Positions 21,182 to 33,416 of a DNA stretch of 64,000 bases are shown one piece after another. This DNA comes from Hetaerina americana (Eukaryota; Arthropoda; Insecta; Odonata; Calopterygidae). A program made the position numbers and the translations under genes. The notes beneath the pieces were generated by a model, which saw only the letters and a list, made by a program, of their open reading frames with translations, made no database searches and was not told where the DNA came from. The stretch is taken from assembly GCA_022747635.1 (NCBI GenBank), contig JAKTNV010000067.1, positions 1,842,501 to 1,906,500 on the forward strand. Reading direction: 5' to 3'. Position 1 is the stretch's first letter. The number at the start of each line of letters is the position of its first letter.

Positions 21182-23651
21182 TTAATGCCTAATATTGATT
21201 CCTGGCCAAATCCAGGACTCCAAGAGCCAGATGTAGGATTGCTCTAATGTTTTCAGTTTCAGTGGAGGATCAGAGGGTGGGAGGGATGCTATGATGGATA
21301 CACTATAGCATTTATCGAAGGGAGTGTTGTGTTCGGAGGCGTGTTTGGGGATAGGGAGCATATCAATTAGGGAGGAATTTTTGCATGAGGCTCGATGGTT
21401 ATTAATTATGATATTGAGGGGTGTGGTGCACTGCCCAATATAATAGGCAGGGCAAAGTTGGAACTTCAGAATGTACACTACATTGCTAGATGTGCAAGTA
21501 GAGGAGGGAATGGATGGGAGAGAGTTAAAAAGCGGGTGGGAGAGGGATGGGATTTTGGTTTTGAAAATCGGGCATGTTTTGCATCTAGGTTTATTGCATG
21601 GCGTGGGAGTGGTTTTGGGACGGGTTGGGGATTTAAGGAGTGGATTGGTTGATTTGAGGAGATCGGATAGGTTGGCGGGGCGTTTGAAAGTTACCGAGGG
21701 ACATTTGGGAAAAAGGTTGGCGGTGGCATTATGATTTTTGAGGATAGGGTAGAGGTTTTTTAGGAATAATCGTAGAGATTCTAAGCCCGGGAAGTATGTG
21801 GTGCAAATTGAAAGAGGGTGGGGTTCCGCGGCGGAGGAACGTTTGGGAGTGTAGGCATGTTTTCGGATTCTTTGTTCAGGAGGGATTCGGGATAACCTCT
21901 TTTGAGGAGGGAACAGTGTAGACTTGAAAGGAAATTATCAAGGGAATCAGGGTCATTGCAAATTCTGTGCCCTCTTATGGATAGGGAGTAAGGAATGGAG
22001 CGTTTTGTGTGATATGGGTGGCAACTATTATAGTGCAAGTATTGCTGTTTGTTTGTGGGTTTAATATGTACAGAGGTGTGAAATGTTTGTTTTCTTAATG
22101 TTACATTTACATCCATGGAGGTGATTTGGGAGGAGGAAACTGTAGAACTGAAGGAGACAGAGGACGAAGCATTGAGGTCGGAAATGAAAGTTTTCAGGCA
22201 ATCGGTACCATGTGGCCAGAAGAGGAAAATATCATCGATGTATCTGAGCCACAATAAATGTTTCAGTGGTTGTTTTAACAGGAATTTCTTCTCTGCGAGA
22301 CCAAGAAAGAGGTTTGCATAGGAAGGGCTGAACCTGCTGCCCATGGCACAGCCCTTGATTTGCAAGAAGAATTTATCGTTAAAGGAAAAGGAGTTGCGGG
22401 TGAGGATGAACTCGGAAAGACTAAGGAGAAAATCTGTCCTGGGTATGTGTGGCTCAGGGTGTTGGGAGAGGTAATGTTTGAGAGCGGAGAGACCTTCTGA
22501 GTGGGGAATCGATGTGTATAGGGATGTTGCATCTATGGTGGCCATAATGATCTCAGTATCTGGAGGGAGGGAGGTTGATTTTAGCCTTTCCAGGAAATGG
22601 TAAGAATCTTTGGTGTGTGACGGTAGGGAATGGACTATCGGTTGGAGATAGTGGTCTACAAATGCAGAGATTCTTTCGGTTGGGGAGTGACGGGAGGATA
22701 AAATCGGACGACCGGGATTCCCAGGCATGTGAATCCTTGGAAGGATATAAAAATGAGGGGTACGTGGGTGGGGAGGGGAGAGGAGGTCCAGGTCTGAAGG
22801 AGATAGACCCTCATTTGGCCCGTTGGGCACGAGAAATTCAATAAGTTCCTTCTGAAGTGCGGGGGTTAGGTCTTCGGGGATTTGCCGTTATGCGGACGTA
22901 TCCGAGAGTTGTTCGTCAACCTCCGTTATGTAATCTGATCTTTTTAAGACAACAACCGTTGAACCTTTGTCCGCGGAAGTAATGATGATATTAGGATCCT
23001 TAATTAGCCTTTTTAGTTCTGTGGATTCGGTTGGAGACAGGTTGGGTCGAGGATTTAGGGACTTGAGGAAAGATGGGTTGGAAATTCTGGACAGGAGAAG
23101 GTTTATAAAAATTTCAATTGGATGATTTGGGGGGAGGGGATTGGGTTCTTGGGCAAAAGCCGGCTTGAATTTATGTAAGGCGTTGTGAAGGGGTCTGGAA
23201 ACTTGCTGGAGTGACGGTTGGGAATCCCAAAATGCCTTCCACCGGAGATTCCGGCAGAAATGCGATAAGTCCGCGAGGATTGTCACGTGGTTTACTCTGG
23301 GGGTGGGGGTAAAAGAGAGGCCCTTGTTCAAAAGGGAGGTCATATTTGGGCTAAGGGGTTCATCTACATCTACATCAATACCCTGCAAGCCACCAAAAAG
23401 GTGTGTGGCAGGGGTTTGGAAGAAAGGTTAACCACGTGGCTTGCGGCGTCCGTGTCTTCGTCTGGCGGGGTGAGGGTGGTGGGTCTAGAGGGTCTAGAGC
23501 GGGGGTGTCTTTGAGGAAAAGGCCCTCGAGGGTTCGGTGTAGGTAGATTGTAAATGGAAGCGAGGTCTGGTTTGAAGAGGTGTAGCGGTGGGGGAGGAGG
23601 GGGGAGGGTGGCCAGGCATAGCGGTAATTGGAGACCATCTCGGAAGATATA

Positions 23652-23654
<3 letters not shown>
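21182..23654 (-). pseudogene. PLE polyprotein: reverse transcriptase plus GIY-YIG endonuclease (broken)
   Basis: Read on the minus strand, the N-terminal part includes VVNLSSKP (about 23,420) then LSPNMTSLLNKGLSFTPTPR, separated only by the 49-bp insertion. Then IIITSADKGSTVVVLKRSDY, HFYILPRIHMPGNPGRPI, MATIDATSLYTSIPHSEGL (RT motif A), IKGCAMGSRFSPSYANLFLG and WLRYIDDIFLFW (the YIDD catalytic box). After RT come KPRCKTCPIF (Cys linker) and the endonuclease VYILKFQLCPAYYIGQCTT with INNHRASCKN. Defects are a TAA stop at 22,888-22,890 that stays in frame, a frameshift near 21,795, and the insertion. RT primes on DNA nicked by the GIY-YIG nuclease in this class; this copy cannot make the whole protein. 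Confidence 0.9.
23361..23409 (-). mobile_element. 49-bp tail-only CR1-like LINE insertion inside the PLE
   Basis: On the minus strand it reads 'gccacacacctttttggtgg', then 'cttgcagggtatt', then 'gatgtagatgtagatg', which is the extreme 3' end of the LINE at 17,051-18,084. It is flanked by exact 7-base duplications 'aggggtt' (23,354-23,360 and 23,410-23,416). Removing it and one duplication rejoins the PLE frame. Confidence 0.9.

Positions 23655-23721
<67 letters not shown>
23655..23721. repeat. (TA)n microsatellite
   Basis: Pure TA run at the 5' boundary of the PLE and just upstream of a SINE. Confidence 0.95.
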
Positions 23722-23725
<4 letters not shown>

Positions 23726-23726
23726 T

Positions 23727-23908
23727 ATGAGTCGCGGTAGTCCAGGGATAGAACGTTGGACTACTGGGCACCTGCAGCTCCACCCAAGCTATATGATTTT
23801 TCGGATACCAGATTTTCCTGGGAAACCATAACCGGCACAAGGAAAGGAACTGGCCCCCCTACCCTGATGTGTGAATTTTCACACGCCGTATAGGGCTTAG
23901 TACTGGGT
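23727..23908 (+). mobile_element. tRNA-derived SINE family B, B box deleted
   Basis: The A box region 'gcggtagtccagggatagaa' is present but the B box stretch seen in the copy at 53,564 is missing. The body 'gggaaaccataaccggcaca', 'ccctgatgtgtgaatttt' and 'gccgtatagggcttagtact' matches the other family B copies. Confidence 0.85.
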
Positions 23909-24006
23909 GAACTTGCCTTCAGTGCCTGAAGTGCCTTGCCCGGGAATGAACCCGGGACCCTACGGTAAGCAGTCCAATGCTCTAACCCCTGGACTACCGC
24001 GACCCA
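23909..24006 (-). mobile_element. tRNA-derived SINE family B head, inverted
   Basis: Read on the minus strand it has A box 'gcggtagtccaggggttaga' and B box 'gggttcattccc', followed by 'gcaaggcacttcaggc'. It faces the previous copy so that the two tRNA-like heads lie at the outer ends of one unit. Confidence 0.85.
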
Positions 24007-24430
24007 TAATCGAAGAATAATCTTCTTATTATAATTCATTTCAGCTCTTGTTTTTTATGATCATCTTTCGTGGACGTAAAAAATTAGCTATGAACTTAGT
24101 ATCCTTTTCCGCGATATTTTATTTGTTGAGTAAACCTTCCCATTGACGTTCAAGCGTACCGCCGTTGATTAGGCACATGGATAGTCAAATCTTGTCATGC
24201 TTAAATCCTCGGTCCTAATGCTCTCGTGATATTTAAGTTTTTGGACCTGTGTTCTAATTCGAAAGAGTGGCTATGCTCATTGATCTGAAATTCTACGGAA
24301 TATCCACGGAGAGGGACCCGCTACGTTTCAATTTTAACCGATTGTGATTGTTTGCGTGGTAAGGCTAAGAGTTAGAAAAACTGGAGATTTACCTTAAAGG
24401 GTCACGGAAGCGAAAGATTTATCATTGGCG

Positions 24431-24431
<1 letters not shown>

Positions 24432-24465
<34 letters not shown>
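24432..24465. repeat. (CA)n microsatellite
   Basis: About 17 CA units. Confidence 0.97.
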
Positions 24466-24467
<2 letters not shown>

Positions 24468-24593
24468 GAGTACAAATGCAGAGCATAATATATTAATGCG
24501 GTATCATTTGATGAATCAAGACATGGTTGAGAAATATCACCGCTCATCCTTCCTCCACCGTCCTGATGAGCGGCTTGCATTACCGAGAAGCAA

Positions 24594-24624
24594 GGGGGCC
24601 GGAGAGGGGCCGGGGGGTAGGGGG
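24594..24624 (+). other. candidate G-quadruplex
   Basis: Four G-runs (5, 4, 6 and 5 G) separated by 7-, 2- and 2-base loops, fitting the usual G-quadruplex pattern on the plus strand. Confidence 0.6.
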
Positions 24625-27600
24625 CGAGAGACGGAGGGGGGTTGACAGTTGGGCCGGGCGGACGGCTCAAATGTGACAATGGCGGAAAGATTGGGGGGGT
24701 GAGGGAGGGGTGGGTGAGAGGGAAATGGTGTTGAGGTCCAACGGCAGCGGAGCGGCGGGAGCAGCGAGGAATGCCTTCCCCGAGTTGACATGCGGTGACT
24801 GATCGCCCGCTTGTCCCTTTTCTCAAAAGGATTCCCCCCCCCGCCCCTTTCCCCCCTACCACCCTCTCTCTCCTCCTCCCTCCCCCCGCCCAGTTCGCAG
24901 GTGGAAGTTGAATTTTATTCATCCAAGGAATCCGTTCTAAATATAAAAAAAAGATAGTGAGGCCGGGACAATGCGATGTGTGGGTGAAAAACCTTAGTTA
25001 ATGCTTTTGGCCCCCGCCCGGTCAATGGGGACGTGGTCCGGCCCCCCTGAGGGTTTGGAAAGTTTTGCTGTGAAAAGCGTTTAGCTGCGCTTCTAGGAGC
25101 GAGAAAGGGTGTCTCTGAATCGTAATGGATTCTTTTGTAATGAGAATTGAAGTTATTCAAAGGAATTAAATGCACGCCCTTGGAACTCTACTTCATTTTT
25201 GTCTGAGATGTGGTCCCAGCTCCTGGGTAAGGATGTGCTATTTACTTATCCGTTGCATATTTCTGAGATGCCCAAATTTATGTATTTTTTGAGCTTCTGT
25301 GTTGATAGTTTACAAGTTAATGAAACAAAGGTATTCCCATCCTGCAGGTTAATGCCATGCGTCGAATTATTGCAATTTACTCTTAAACTTTGGCATGGAC
25401 GCTCAATTTTCAAATTTCAGAGATAAGTGTTCTTCACCTGAGTTTTTGCATAAGGCATTCAAGAGCAATGTGTTTTATCAACAACAAAAATAATTTTAGG
25501 AACTCATAAATATCAAATCACGTTTTCGCGTTTTACTCGGTTAAATTTTAGAGCGAAACTTTCTCCTAAGATACCTAAGAAAAAAACTCATTTTATCCTG
25601 AAAATACATCTGCAATGCCCAAAGGAACGCAGTTCTAAACCTTCATTCGGCGAACGAAACTGCAAGCGGAAGGAGTCTTTTGTAATGTTCGGGGCAAACA
25701 AACCTTTTCCCATGAGGGAGTTCAGGCCAAAATTTTGTATCTAATGGGATTTAAAATGCTTTCATTTCTCAAAGAGCGGTTTAAAATTTATCTTTGAGTA
25801 GTCTTAAAGCATTATCCTCGGTTTTATAAAAATACGATTTGGGCCACTCTTGCGTCAAGTCTTTAATTTAACTAAATCCGTCTGACTAGAATAACACTCT
25901 ACCGAAATGCTAACCAAAGCCGAACTAATTGAATGCCCTCATCGATTCATTTCGTTGAAATATGCGCTCACACAATTCTTGAAAAAGAAATTTGAAAATA
26001 TTTCCGCTGTCCTTTATTATTTATGGCTGTCATGGGAATGAACTGTGTTCACACGGATTGAAACGAGCTTCTTATTACACCGGTTTTCCGTTCTTATATA
26101 CCTTTCTGTGGCTTGCGTCATCCAATTTCACGCCGAATTGCCACGAAAGCCCAACCTAGGGTATAGAATTTGATAGGGTGGATTTTTTTCATTATCAACT
26201 AGATTGCCATCAACATTTAAAGTGCATTTGAAATAAAAAAAGATCGTTGTAATTTGGGGATGCGAAAATAATTGAAAACGCAATTGTGTAGAATTCACAA
26301 ACGACGAGGATGCTTGATGAATGAACGAGGCCAACTATGTTTCCTCCCTCGTTGGAGTTTATGCACTTCCAAAACCAGGCCGAAATATTAAATAATATTA
26401 AAGAAGTTAAATTTAAAGCGTTCCGGTGATCTTCCATTTCATGAGATTAAAGGGTGCTGAGGGTTTTGAAATGCGAGTTTTGAACCGCTACGCCCGCCGT
26501 TGGAAGAGACCTTCCATGGGCCTCCACTTGCCTATGCCTCGTCGTAGGCGGTCCTGGAATTGGAATGGCATATATTTCATGATTAGTTTTACATTTTTTT
26601 TAAAGTCATACGGACAGTTTTATTCTGGAAGGTACAGCGACCGCCGTGCAAATCAGTGTCCTCGTTTCGAACTCCATAGCAAGGCAATACGGAAGCCATT
26701 TGAAACTCTCTTTATGGTGGGAGATTTCACATAAATTCGAAGGGTAAAACTTTATGGGTGACCCCTGGAAAGAAGAGCAAAGTGCATTGCGAGAAATACG
26801 AGGGGCCACTGTTAAAAATCCATTTGGAAGAAGACGTCAGTGATTTTTGGCCCGTGTGTGCGGCCGAGTGACATTTGGTAGTTGGCGTGTAGCATTAAAG
26901 AATCATTTTTATGTGTCCTGTGTCTGAGACGTCTTCACTAAAACTCTTTTATTTAAGTTGGCGAAATTCAAACTTGGCCAAATTTTCAATGAAATATATT
27001 TAAAGACTTTTTTGCATAGGTGTATACTTACATACCAACGAAAGATTTATGGCCAGCGAATGTTTTTACCAGTGAAGTAACGTGTACAGTCTCTTTGCGG
27101 TCGCATTTGACGACTGACATCTTTCTGTGATTAGGATCAACTCTGTGGCCTTTTTAGAATGTGAATTACGCCGGCCTCCACGAGAAAACATTTTTTTCGC
27201 GCTTTGCATTCAATCTGCAATCCCAGGCACTCCATACCGCAGAGAGTTCGCCGACCGATGCGAAGATTTGGTTTTTACCAAACACTCGGGCGCGAATCTA
27301 CCTTTTTTTTTCTCTTTGGGCGATTATCCGTGTGGGATTACCCTGATGGCGCGAAATGGTATCACTCGCGAGCGCCCTGAGGGAGCAAGCCATTCCCATT
27401 TTTCGTTGGCAACGCGATACACTCTGCTTTTGGTACTCCAGCGTCGGAGATTATGCAACATAACTTTTAAAACCACGACGTTTTAAACCTCAGTAGGGAA
27501 CACACGGTCAAACGAACGAAATACCTGTATCTTGTCGGAGTGGTTTCGAGTCTTGGACTTAGGAGTTGCCGTGGAAGCGACTTGTCGCCCTGGTTACCGT

Positions 27601-29043
27601 CTGTTCACTAATTTGATTCGACCTGGCCCATCGTTCCATTGGATTTCATAGGTTGAGAAAGTGTTCTAAACCAACTTTTCCGTTTAATCGCTACGATATA
27701 TCTTTCCATGTGCCCCTAGAATGATTTAACTCGCGCTCAAAGTTTGCTAAACAAAGTAGACTATCCAGTCAAAAGGCTCCTGCTTCGCATTCCCGCGGGT
27801 GAAAATGACGCTACTGCTCTCGGTGACAATGCCAACATGGAGTCCCTGGCCGGCGACTGCTGTACCTACACGGCGAGTCTCATTGTCGTACGACTGGTGC
27901 ACTCACTCCATTCCTCTTGAGAAAGCATCCCCGCCCCGTCGGGCGGTTACATTTCGCCGTAACCGCCGCGTGAGAGATCTACCGGCCTGCTCTCCCGCCC
28001 CCGTCAACGCCACCTCCGCCCCCAACTCCCCCTCCTCCTCTGTCCTCCACTGCCCTCGGTGACTTGCAAGGTGTTGGGGGAGTGGAAAGGTGACGAAGGT
28101 AGTCGAAGGGAGCGAATTACCAGCGACGGAGATCCACGGAAGAAAGGGTGAGGAAAGAATTTACACGCGTGGCATCCGTTCTGCATGAGTTGTATAATCA
28201 CAAAAATATCGAAATAGACAAAGTTTTGAATAAAAAACGAGACCATTATAGGGATTTAGTCTATCAAGCTAATTTTTAAGTTTAGTGCAACCTTCAAATA
28301 TCCCCACTCTTCGATATTAAGTTGGGGAGTTTTTCCGGCTTTTCCATAAAATATCACTTCGCTCGTTCTAATATTTTCAAGTACCAACAAGGCCGTAAAT
28401 TACTAGGAACGTCGTGGGGAGGAAAAACGAGAACTGATTCAAACATTTGGCGGGAAACAATTCAATCATGTGCAAGAATGTTTTAGTAATATAAACATAT
28501 CTTAAAATTACTCAAAATGCTTACTTTAATTACTTCTTTGCTTACTTTAAAATGCTCAATGTCAGTGTATGCGCCCCATCAGTTGAAATACACTATCTAA
28601 AGATTTCAGGGCAGAAATGATTGGACGCCGAGCGAAGATGATTTGAAAGTCAGAAAGAAAGAAAGAAAGTGAGGGGGCATCAAAGAAACATTTTTCAATC
28701 AGATTGAAATATTTGGTTCGCTCGAGGTCTCTTGTTCGGGAAAGCAAATGCAAATACGTAACATTTCATGTCGTAGCGCTTTTAGCTGCTTCATTTCTCG
28801 AGTGGACCGCGAGCCACGCTGAAATCAGGGGTGGGGAGGCTACCCACGGCGGCGGCCCCTTCACCTCCCTGCCCCCACCGCGGTGACTTGCAAGGTGTCA
28901 CCCGCTTTGGAATGGAATCGGGAGAATGGGGGAGGCAGTGGAGGCGGGAGGTGCGGAGGCTGGTGTCGACCGCGCGTGGGTGTCTATCGGAATGGTGCGC
29001 ACCTTTTCCTCACACGTGTGACACAAGGGATGAGCGGGGGTCC

Positions 29044-29110
29044 GTTCCCCCCCCCCCGTCCGAACCCAACCCTCCCCCCCCACTAACCATCTCGCCCCCC
29101 CCCCGCCCGA
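29044..29110 (-). other. C-run cluster; candidate minus-strand G-quadruplex
   Basis: Repeated C runs, including ones of 11, 8 and 12 C, within about 65 bases. The minus strand can form G-quadruplexes. The area is also prone to sequencing error. Confidence 0.5.
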
Positions 29111-30467
29111 CCGTTTCATTTTTTCACCTCGCTTCGTTCCCAAGTGGGAGGTAGGGGAGGAGGGAAAGGTCGCATTCCACCCCGGGGCCGCCACCCGGGG
29201 GTGTCCCCCGCGGGGGGTCGCGCGTGGGTCGGGGTGCACTCGCGGAGGTGTCGATCGGTGTAGGTTCGGTCTCGTGCGGGTAGGGGGCTGGCTGGAGGGA
29301 GGGAGTCGTCGGTGGATTGGGAGGGCGGGAGGTATGTGAGAGGGATCAGCCAGTTGTCGTGAGGAAGCTGCGCCGCTGTCGCCCACGCGTGTACGTCGAG
29401 GGGGAGAGCACGCAATACACGCGATAGCACTTTACTCCGGGTTCCCTTAGCGGGAGTGAGACTTCGGGGACGCTCTTCTTCTCGCCACCAGCCATTGTCC
29501 GCCTTCGCGTCGAGTGTCAGCCGGGAAGGAATCATTTAGAGTTCGCAAAAGGGCGAAGGTTGAGAGAGGGGAATATCTGTACGTACCAGATCCGTACTCC
29601 GGTTACGCACATTTTTTCACGTCCACTTTGTAAATGTGTTCCCTGAATTGAAGATTCCGACCGAGCATATCAATCTTCATGTTTATATAAATCCTTGGAA
29701 AAAGGTTTTTGTACTGCTCACTAGATTTATTTACGGCCGTATTTTAAATTCAATGTTATATCACTATATTTAGGGATTGGTGGCATATTCCATATTTATT
29801 ATAAACGGATTGAGTGGCAAAAGGGAATATGTTATTCTCAGTCACGAAACAATAAGGACTACCAAATTGGTTTAATTGAGTTCGATAGCGTGCAGCATCC
29901 AATTAACACTCTCATGCAATCCACTCTTATTACAAAACTCATTGTGATTTTCCTCGGAAATCATTTGTTGACTCACCGTTATTTAAATAATGCCTATTCT
30001 GAAACGATCCGATACTTCATTTCGAATTCAACTCAATCCTCTGGAGATTTTCTCTGCATTTCCAAAATAGCCATTGGGTGGATAATTACCAAATAATAAT
30101 AATGTATTTTGATCAAATCTCAATTAAAACGTCTTTAAATGATTCGCATTGTGTCGAGAGGTTCTTACTTCTGGCCCTTAATCTGGTAATAGTGTAATCA
30201 CAGTAACTGCGTTCCTCTTTCGGGTTAACACTGACAGCTGGAACTATCATAGTAGAGAGAGTGGCATTGATCGCTGTGCATTTCTCAAGTTGAGGAAAAG
30301 TATCGAAGTAAACCTGATGAGGTTATGGGGTTCGTCCGCTGCAGCTAAAAAACATAAAACTACGTAAACAGTCCCGGTAAATACTAATTAAAACTCAAGT
30401 TTCAACTGCGTCTCAATGAATCATTTTTAAAATATACCTATACTCCATTGAATTACATGATGGACGT

Positions 30468-30662
30468 GGTAGTTTAGTGGGTAGAGCGCTGGGCTACTGT
30501 ACGTAGGGCCCGGGATCGACTCTCGTGGACGTCTCTGGTTAACCACAGCTTCACCCATGTTGTGTGATTTTTCGGCTGCCAGAACTCCCTTGGAAACCAT
30601 AGGCGGCACAGGGAAAGGAACAGGCCCGACCGTCCTGATGTGTATTTTTTGACCACTACACA
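30468..30662 (+). mobile_element. tRNA-derived SINE family B
   Basis: A box 'gtggtagtttagtgggtaga' and B box near 'gggatcgactctc', then the family body with 'gtgtgatttttcggctgcc', 'ccttggaaaccat', 'ggcacagggaaaggaac' and 'cctgatgtgta'. Confidence 0.88.
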
Positions 30663-32659
30663 CAGTTAGTTCTATATTAATCATTTGTAACTTCATTGGT
30701 CGTAACACCTTAGCTTCGTGAAACTGTTGATCTGCATCCTAAAAGTGGCTCCACTAAATCAGAGACGTGCATGTTCTTTTCGTAAATCATAAGATCTATT
30801 TTTTATCACTTAATTATTAAAGATATTTTAATATTTGGAGTCCATTTAACGTATAATGGGACCAAAGAAGATGCAAATGAAATATAAACTTGGAAATAAT
30901 TACGATTTTCGAAAAATATTGTGAATAACCCAAAAATTTGTTGGGAGCTGTGATGTTATAGAGTGAAGTACGTATGGGCCAAGCAGCGCATGTAAGGATC
31001 GCTGTAAAATTCGTGCATACGTAAAGATAAGAAATTAATCAGATTTCCGAGAAGTAAAAAACTGAATTAAAAAACTATGTTCTACTATGTGAGCATAAGT
31101 AGGACAGGTTGAGCAATACTAGTTATAAAAGATGAACGAAGATATTTCACCGGTAGTGTAAGCATTGATTGTTTCAGGGACCATATTTTGAAGGAAAGAA
31201 GACGAGTGTAGGCGGAACGATTTTGAGACGCGCGATTGGAGAATATTGGAGGATATAGCCTGAAGAGAATGAAAGACAGATGTGAAAGTCTTCGATGAGG
31301 ATTTGGAAGAGAGGACGCCGTCGGGGCCAATAGGAAAGGGGCAAGAAGAGTTGATTCAGGAAATGTTGGCTGGGAGGTAATGTTTGAGGTGGGGGGAATT
31401 TTAGGTAATCGAGATAGGAGGAGGAAACAAATGATCATTCTGGATGGCATAAGACACCCTCTTATGCCTTATGCCACGAATCTATGAAAAACTGAAGAAT
31501 AAATGTTGGAAGAAAAATTACTTTTGTCGTTGTGCAATGATATCATTCGGAGGCCACGACCTGCAATAGTTTTCAAGGACCTTCTAAAACCTACTGTTTA
31601 CTATCTAGAGTAATGATATGCCTTGAAAGGTAGACTACCTGTAATTACCGATAATGCTACGTCATTCAAACTGTGTACGATCGAAATAAAATATATGAGC
31701 TGCGAGAGAGAGAGAGAATTGGCCGGTGCGTGGCTGAAAGTATGCTTAGTTGCAGCCGAAGATATCGTAATTTTCAGCAACCGGCCCGAAATAATTCATA
31801 AATCTCATATTTATGTACTCGCACTTGGGTAGCCGGTGAAATTGATCCCCAGGACGCATTTAATTCGTTGCACGTAAACGGAATGGGGAGATACGCCAGG
31901 AAATCCATGGTCCCTTTTGAAAATCACTCACTTTTCAAAAACAAATTATCAACGAATGGAGTTCGAGATTGCCAACAAATTTACTTTCTTAGCTTTTTCT
32001 CTTACTTAGTTTTAGAATCATAATTTGTTGAAACTATCACTCTGATCAATAGATTACGCTCTCACCACGATGAATTATACGGTATATGTGCGTGTTTCTT
32101 TGTTCTTGTCTGTTTGTATTAATATGCACGCATATACATTGACAATGATTAACAATTTAAACCCGCTGTTAAGGCCACAGAAACGGTGAAGTATTTCATC
32201 TGAATCAAAACTCTTTACTGAATTCCTCTCCAAATCTGATGGAAATATTCGATAAGGATTATTTAATTCCTCCTAGAAATTTCTTATCTAGTTTCCCCCC
32301 TCACTCATTAAAAGAAGCCCCCTCCCCCTCTGGGCAATTGCTAGGCTATTGTTTGACTTCAGGCACTCTCCAGATCACGGCACCTTCATTGCCTTTCGCA
32401 CGACAAGAATCTTTAGGCCATCTCACCCAAGGATGGTGGTCTACTACTTTCTCCCAGTACCACCGCTGATTTTCCACGATTGTTTATTCGTCAAGTACAC
32501 TCGCTTATTTCATAGCTAACAACTTTATTGGGAGGGTTTTTTCTTCTGTCCGCAACCTTTTGAACTCACTCTATGGCCTGAAGCTCACCCAGTCTAGAGA
32601 GCTGCCACAAACCTATCCTCGGACTGATGACCCGTCATTAAGATTTACCATGAGCAATA
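30663..32659. other. no gene recognised
   Basis: AT-rich intron. A minus-strand open frame at 31,085-31,450 shows no domain I recognise and is probably chance or an old repeat. Confidence 0.45.
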
Positions 32660-32661
32660 TA

Positions 32662-33414
32662 CGAGGGTCATCCGGAAAGTAGTACCCGTTCGTGAAATAA
32701 AGACACAAAAGTAAATATTAACAAACATAAAAAATGTTATTTGAAAGAGGATACTTTAAACTACTTCTCAACATAATCTCCAAGCAAATTAAGGCATTTG
32801 TCATAACGTGTGACAAGTTTCTGTATTCCTGCTGCATAGTCCTTCGCCGCCAGCTCATTGAGATACGCGAGGGACCCATCTTGCACAAATTTTTGCATAA
32901 TGCAGATGGTGTTTAACAATTTCATGAACAATTGTTCGAGAAACATTGGGAAAATGCTCACAGATGTCATCAATTGTGACGCGCCGATCGTTCCTCACGA
33001 ATTCGTCAACTGAGCTCACCAGTTGGTCTGTAATGACAGACGGTCTCTCCGAACGCTCATCGTCGTGTGTGTTCCCCCTCCCCATGTTGAAGTTGCGACA
33101 CCACCGCCGAACAGACGACTCGTCCATTACATTGTCTCCATACACCTCCTTTAATTGGCGATGAATATCACATGGGCGAACGTTTCTTGCATTGAGGAAT
33201 TTAATCACTGCCCTCACTTCACAACTGGCGGCGTTCTCAATTTTTTTAAACATTGTAAACAATCACAGAAACAACACAGGCAATGCTAGCGTCCCGCAAC
33301 TTGGCTCAGAGAAGGCAGACAAGCCACTGAAGCTATCTGACCTCGTCCAGCGGCTACTCGCGTCGTGAGCACTTCATGCGGCACGAACGGGTACTACTTT
33401 CCGGATGACCCTCG
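32662..33414 (-). mobile_element. internally deleted mariner, copy 2 (753 bp)
   Basis: Same length, same 33-base terminal repeats and same internal deletion as the copy at 20,138, with about four base differences by eye (for example 'ctctccg' versus 'ctccccg' and 'cgactcg' versus 'cgaatcg'). It is flanked by TA on both sides (32,660-32,661 and 33,415-33,416), the expected target duplication. The N-terminal transposase fragment starts at the ATG ending at 33,253. Identical deletion end points show that the deleted form itself was mobilised. Confidence 0.94.
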
Positions 33415-33416
33415 TA

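Larger units (their letters stand above)
20906..23654 (-). mobile_element. Penelope-like element (PLE), minus strand
   Basis: A retroelement of the Penelope class, recognised by a reverse transcriptase followed by a GIY-YIG endonuclease in one polyprotein. It lies on the minus strand with its 5' side against the TA array at 23,655 and its 3' side against the short TA run at 20,897-20,910. The 3' UTR (21,030-21,180) is pyrimidine-rich on the coding strand. It ends with 'tccttgataaaggtggt' / ACCACC / GAAAATTTG, the same hairpin motif found in the foldback at 13,965. The N-terminal part appears 5'-truncated. It is interrupted by a 49-bp LINE tail at 23,361-23,409. Confidence 0.92.
24007..30467. 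other. long intron stretch without recognised genes or transposons
   Basis: Largely unique sequence. GC-rich strand-biased blocks occur at 24,540-24,900 and 28,790-29,540; the rest is AT-rich. An 18-base string 'cggtgacttgcaaggtgt' occurs twice (28,057 and 28,881). The open frames (for example 27,127-27,486, 27,799-28,062, 28,898-29,386) are low-complexity or composition-driven and show no known domain. Confidence 0.45.

Noticed and set aside
31085..31450. 121-codon minus-strand open frame
   Set aside because: No recognised motif. The composition resembles an AT/pyrimidine-biased chance frame, possibly an old repeat, with nothing to support a gene.
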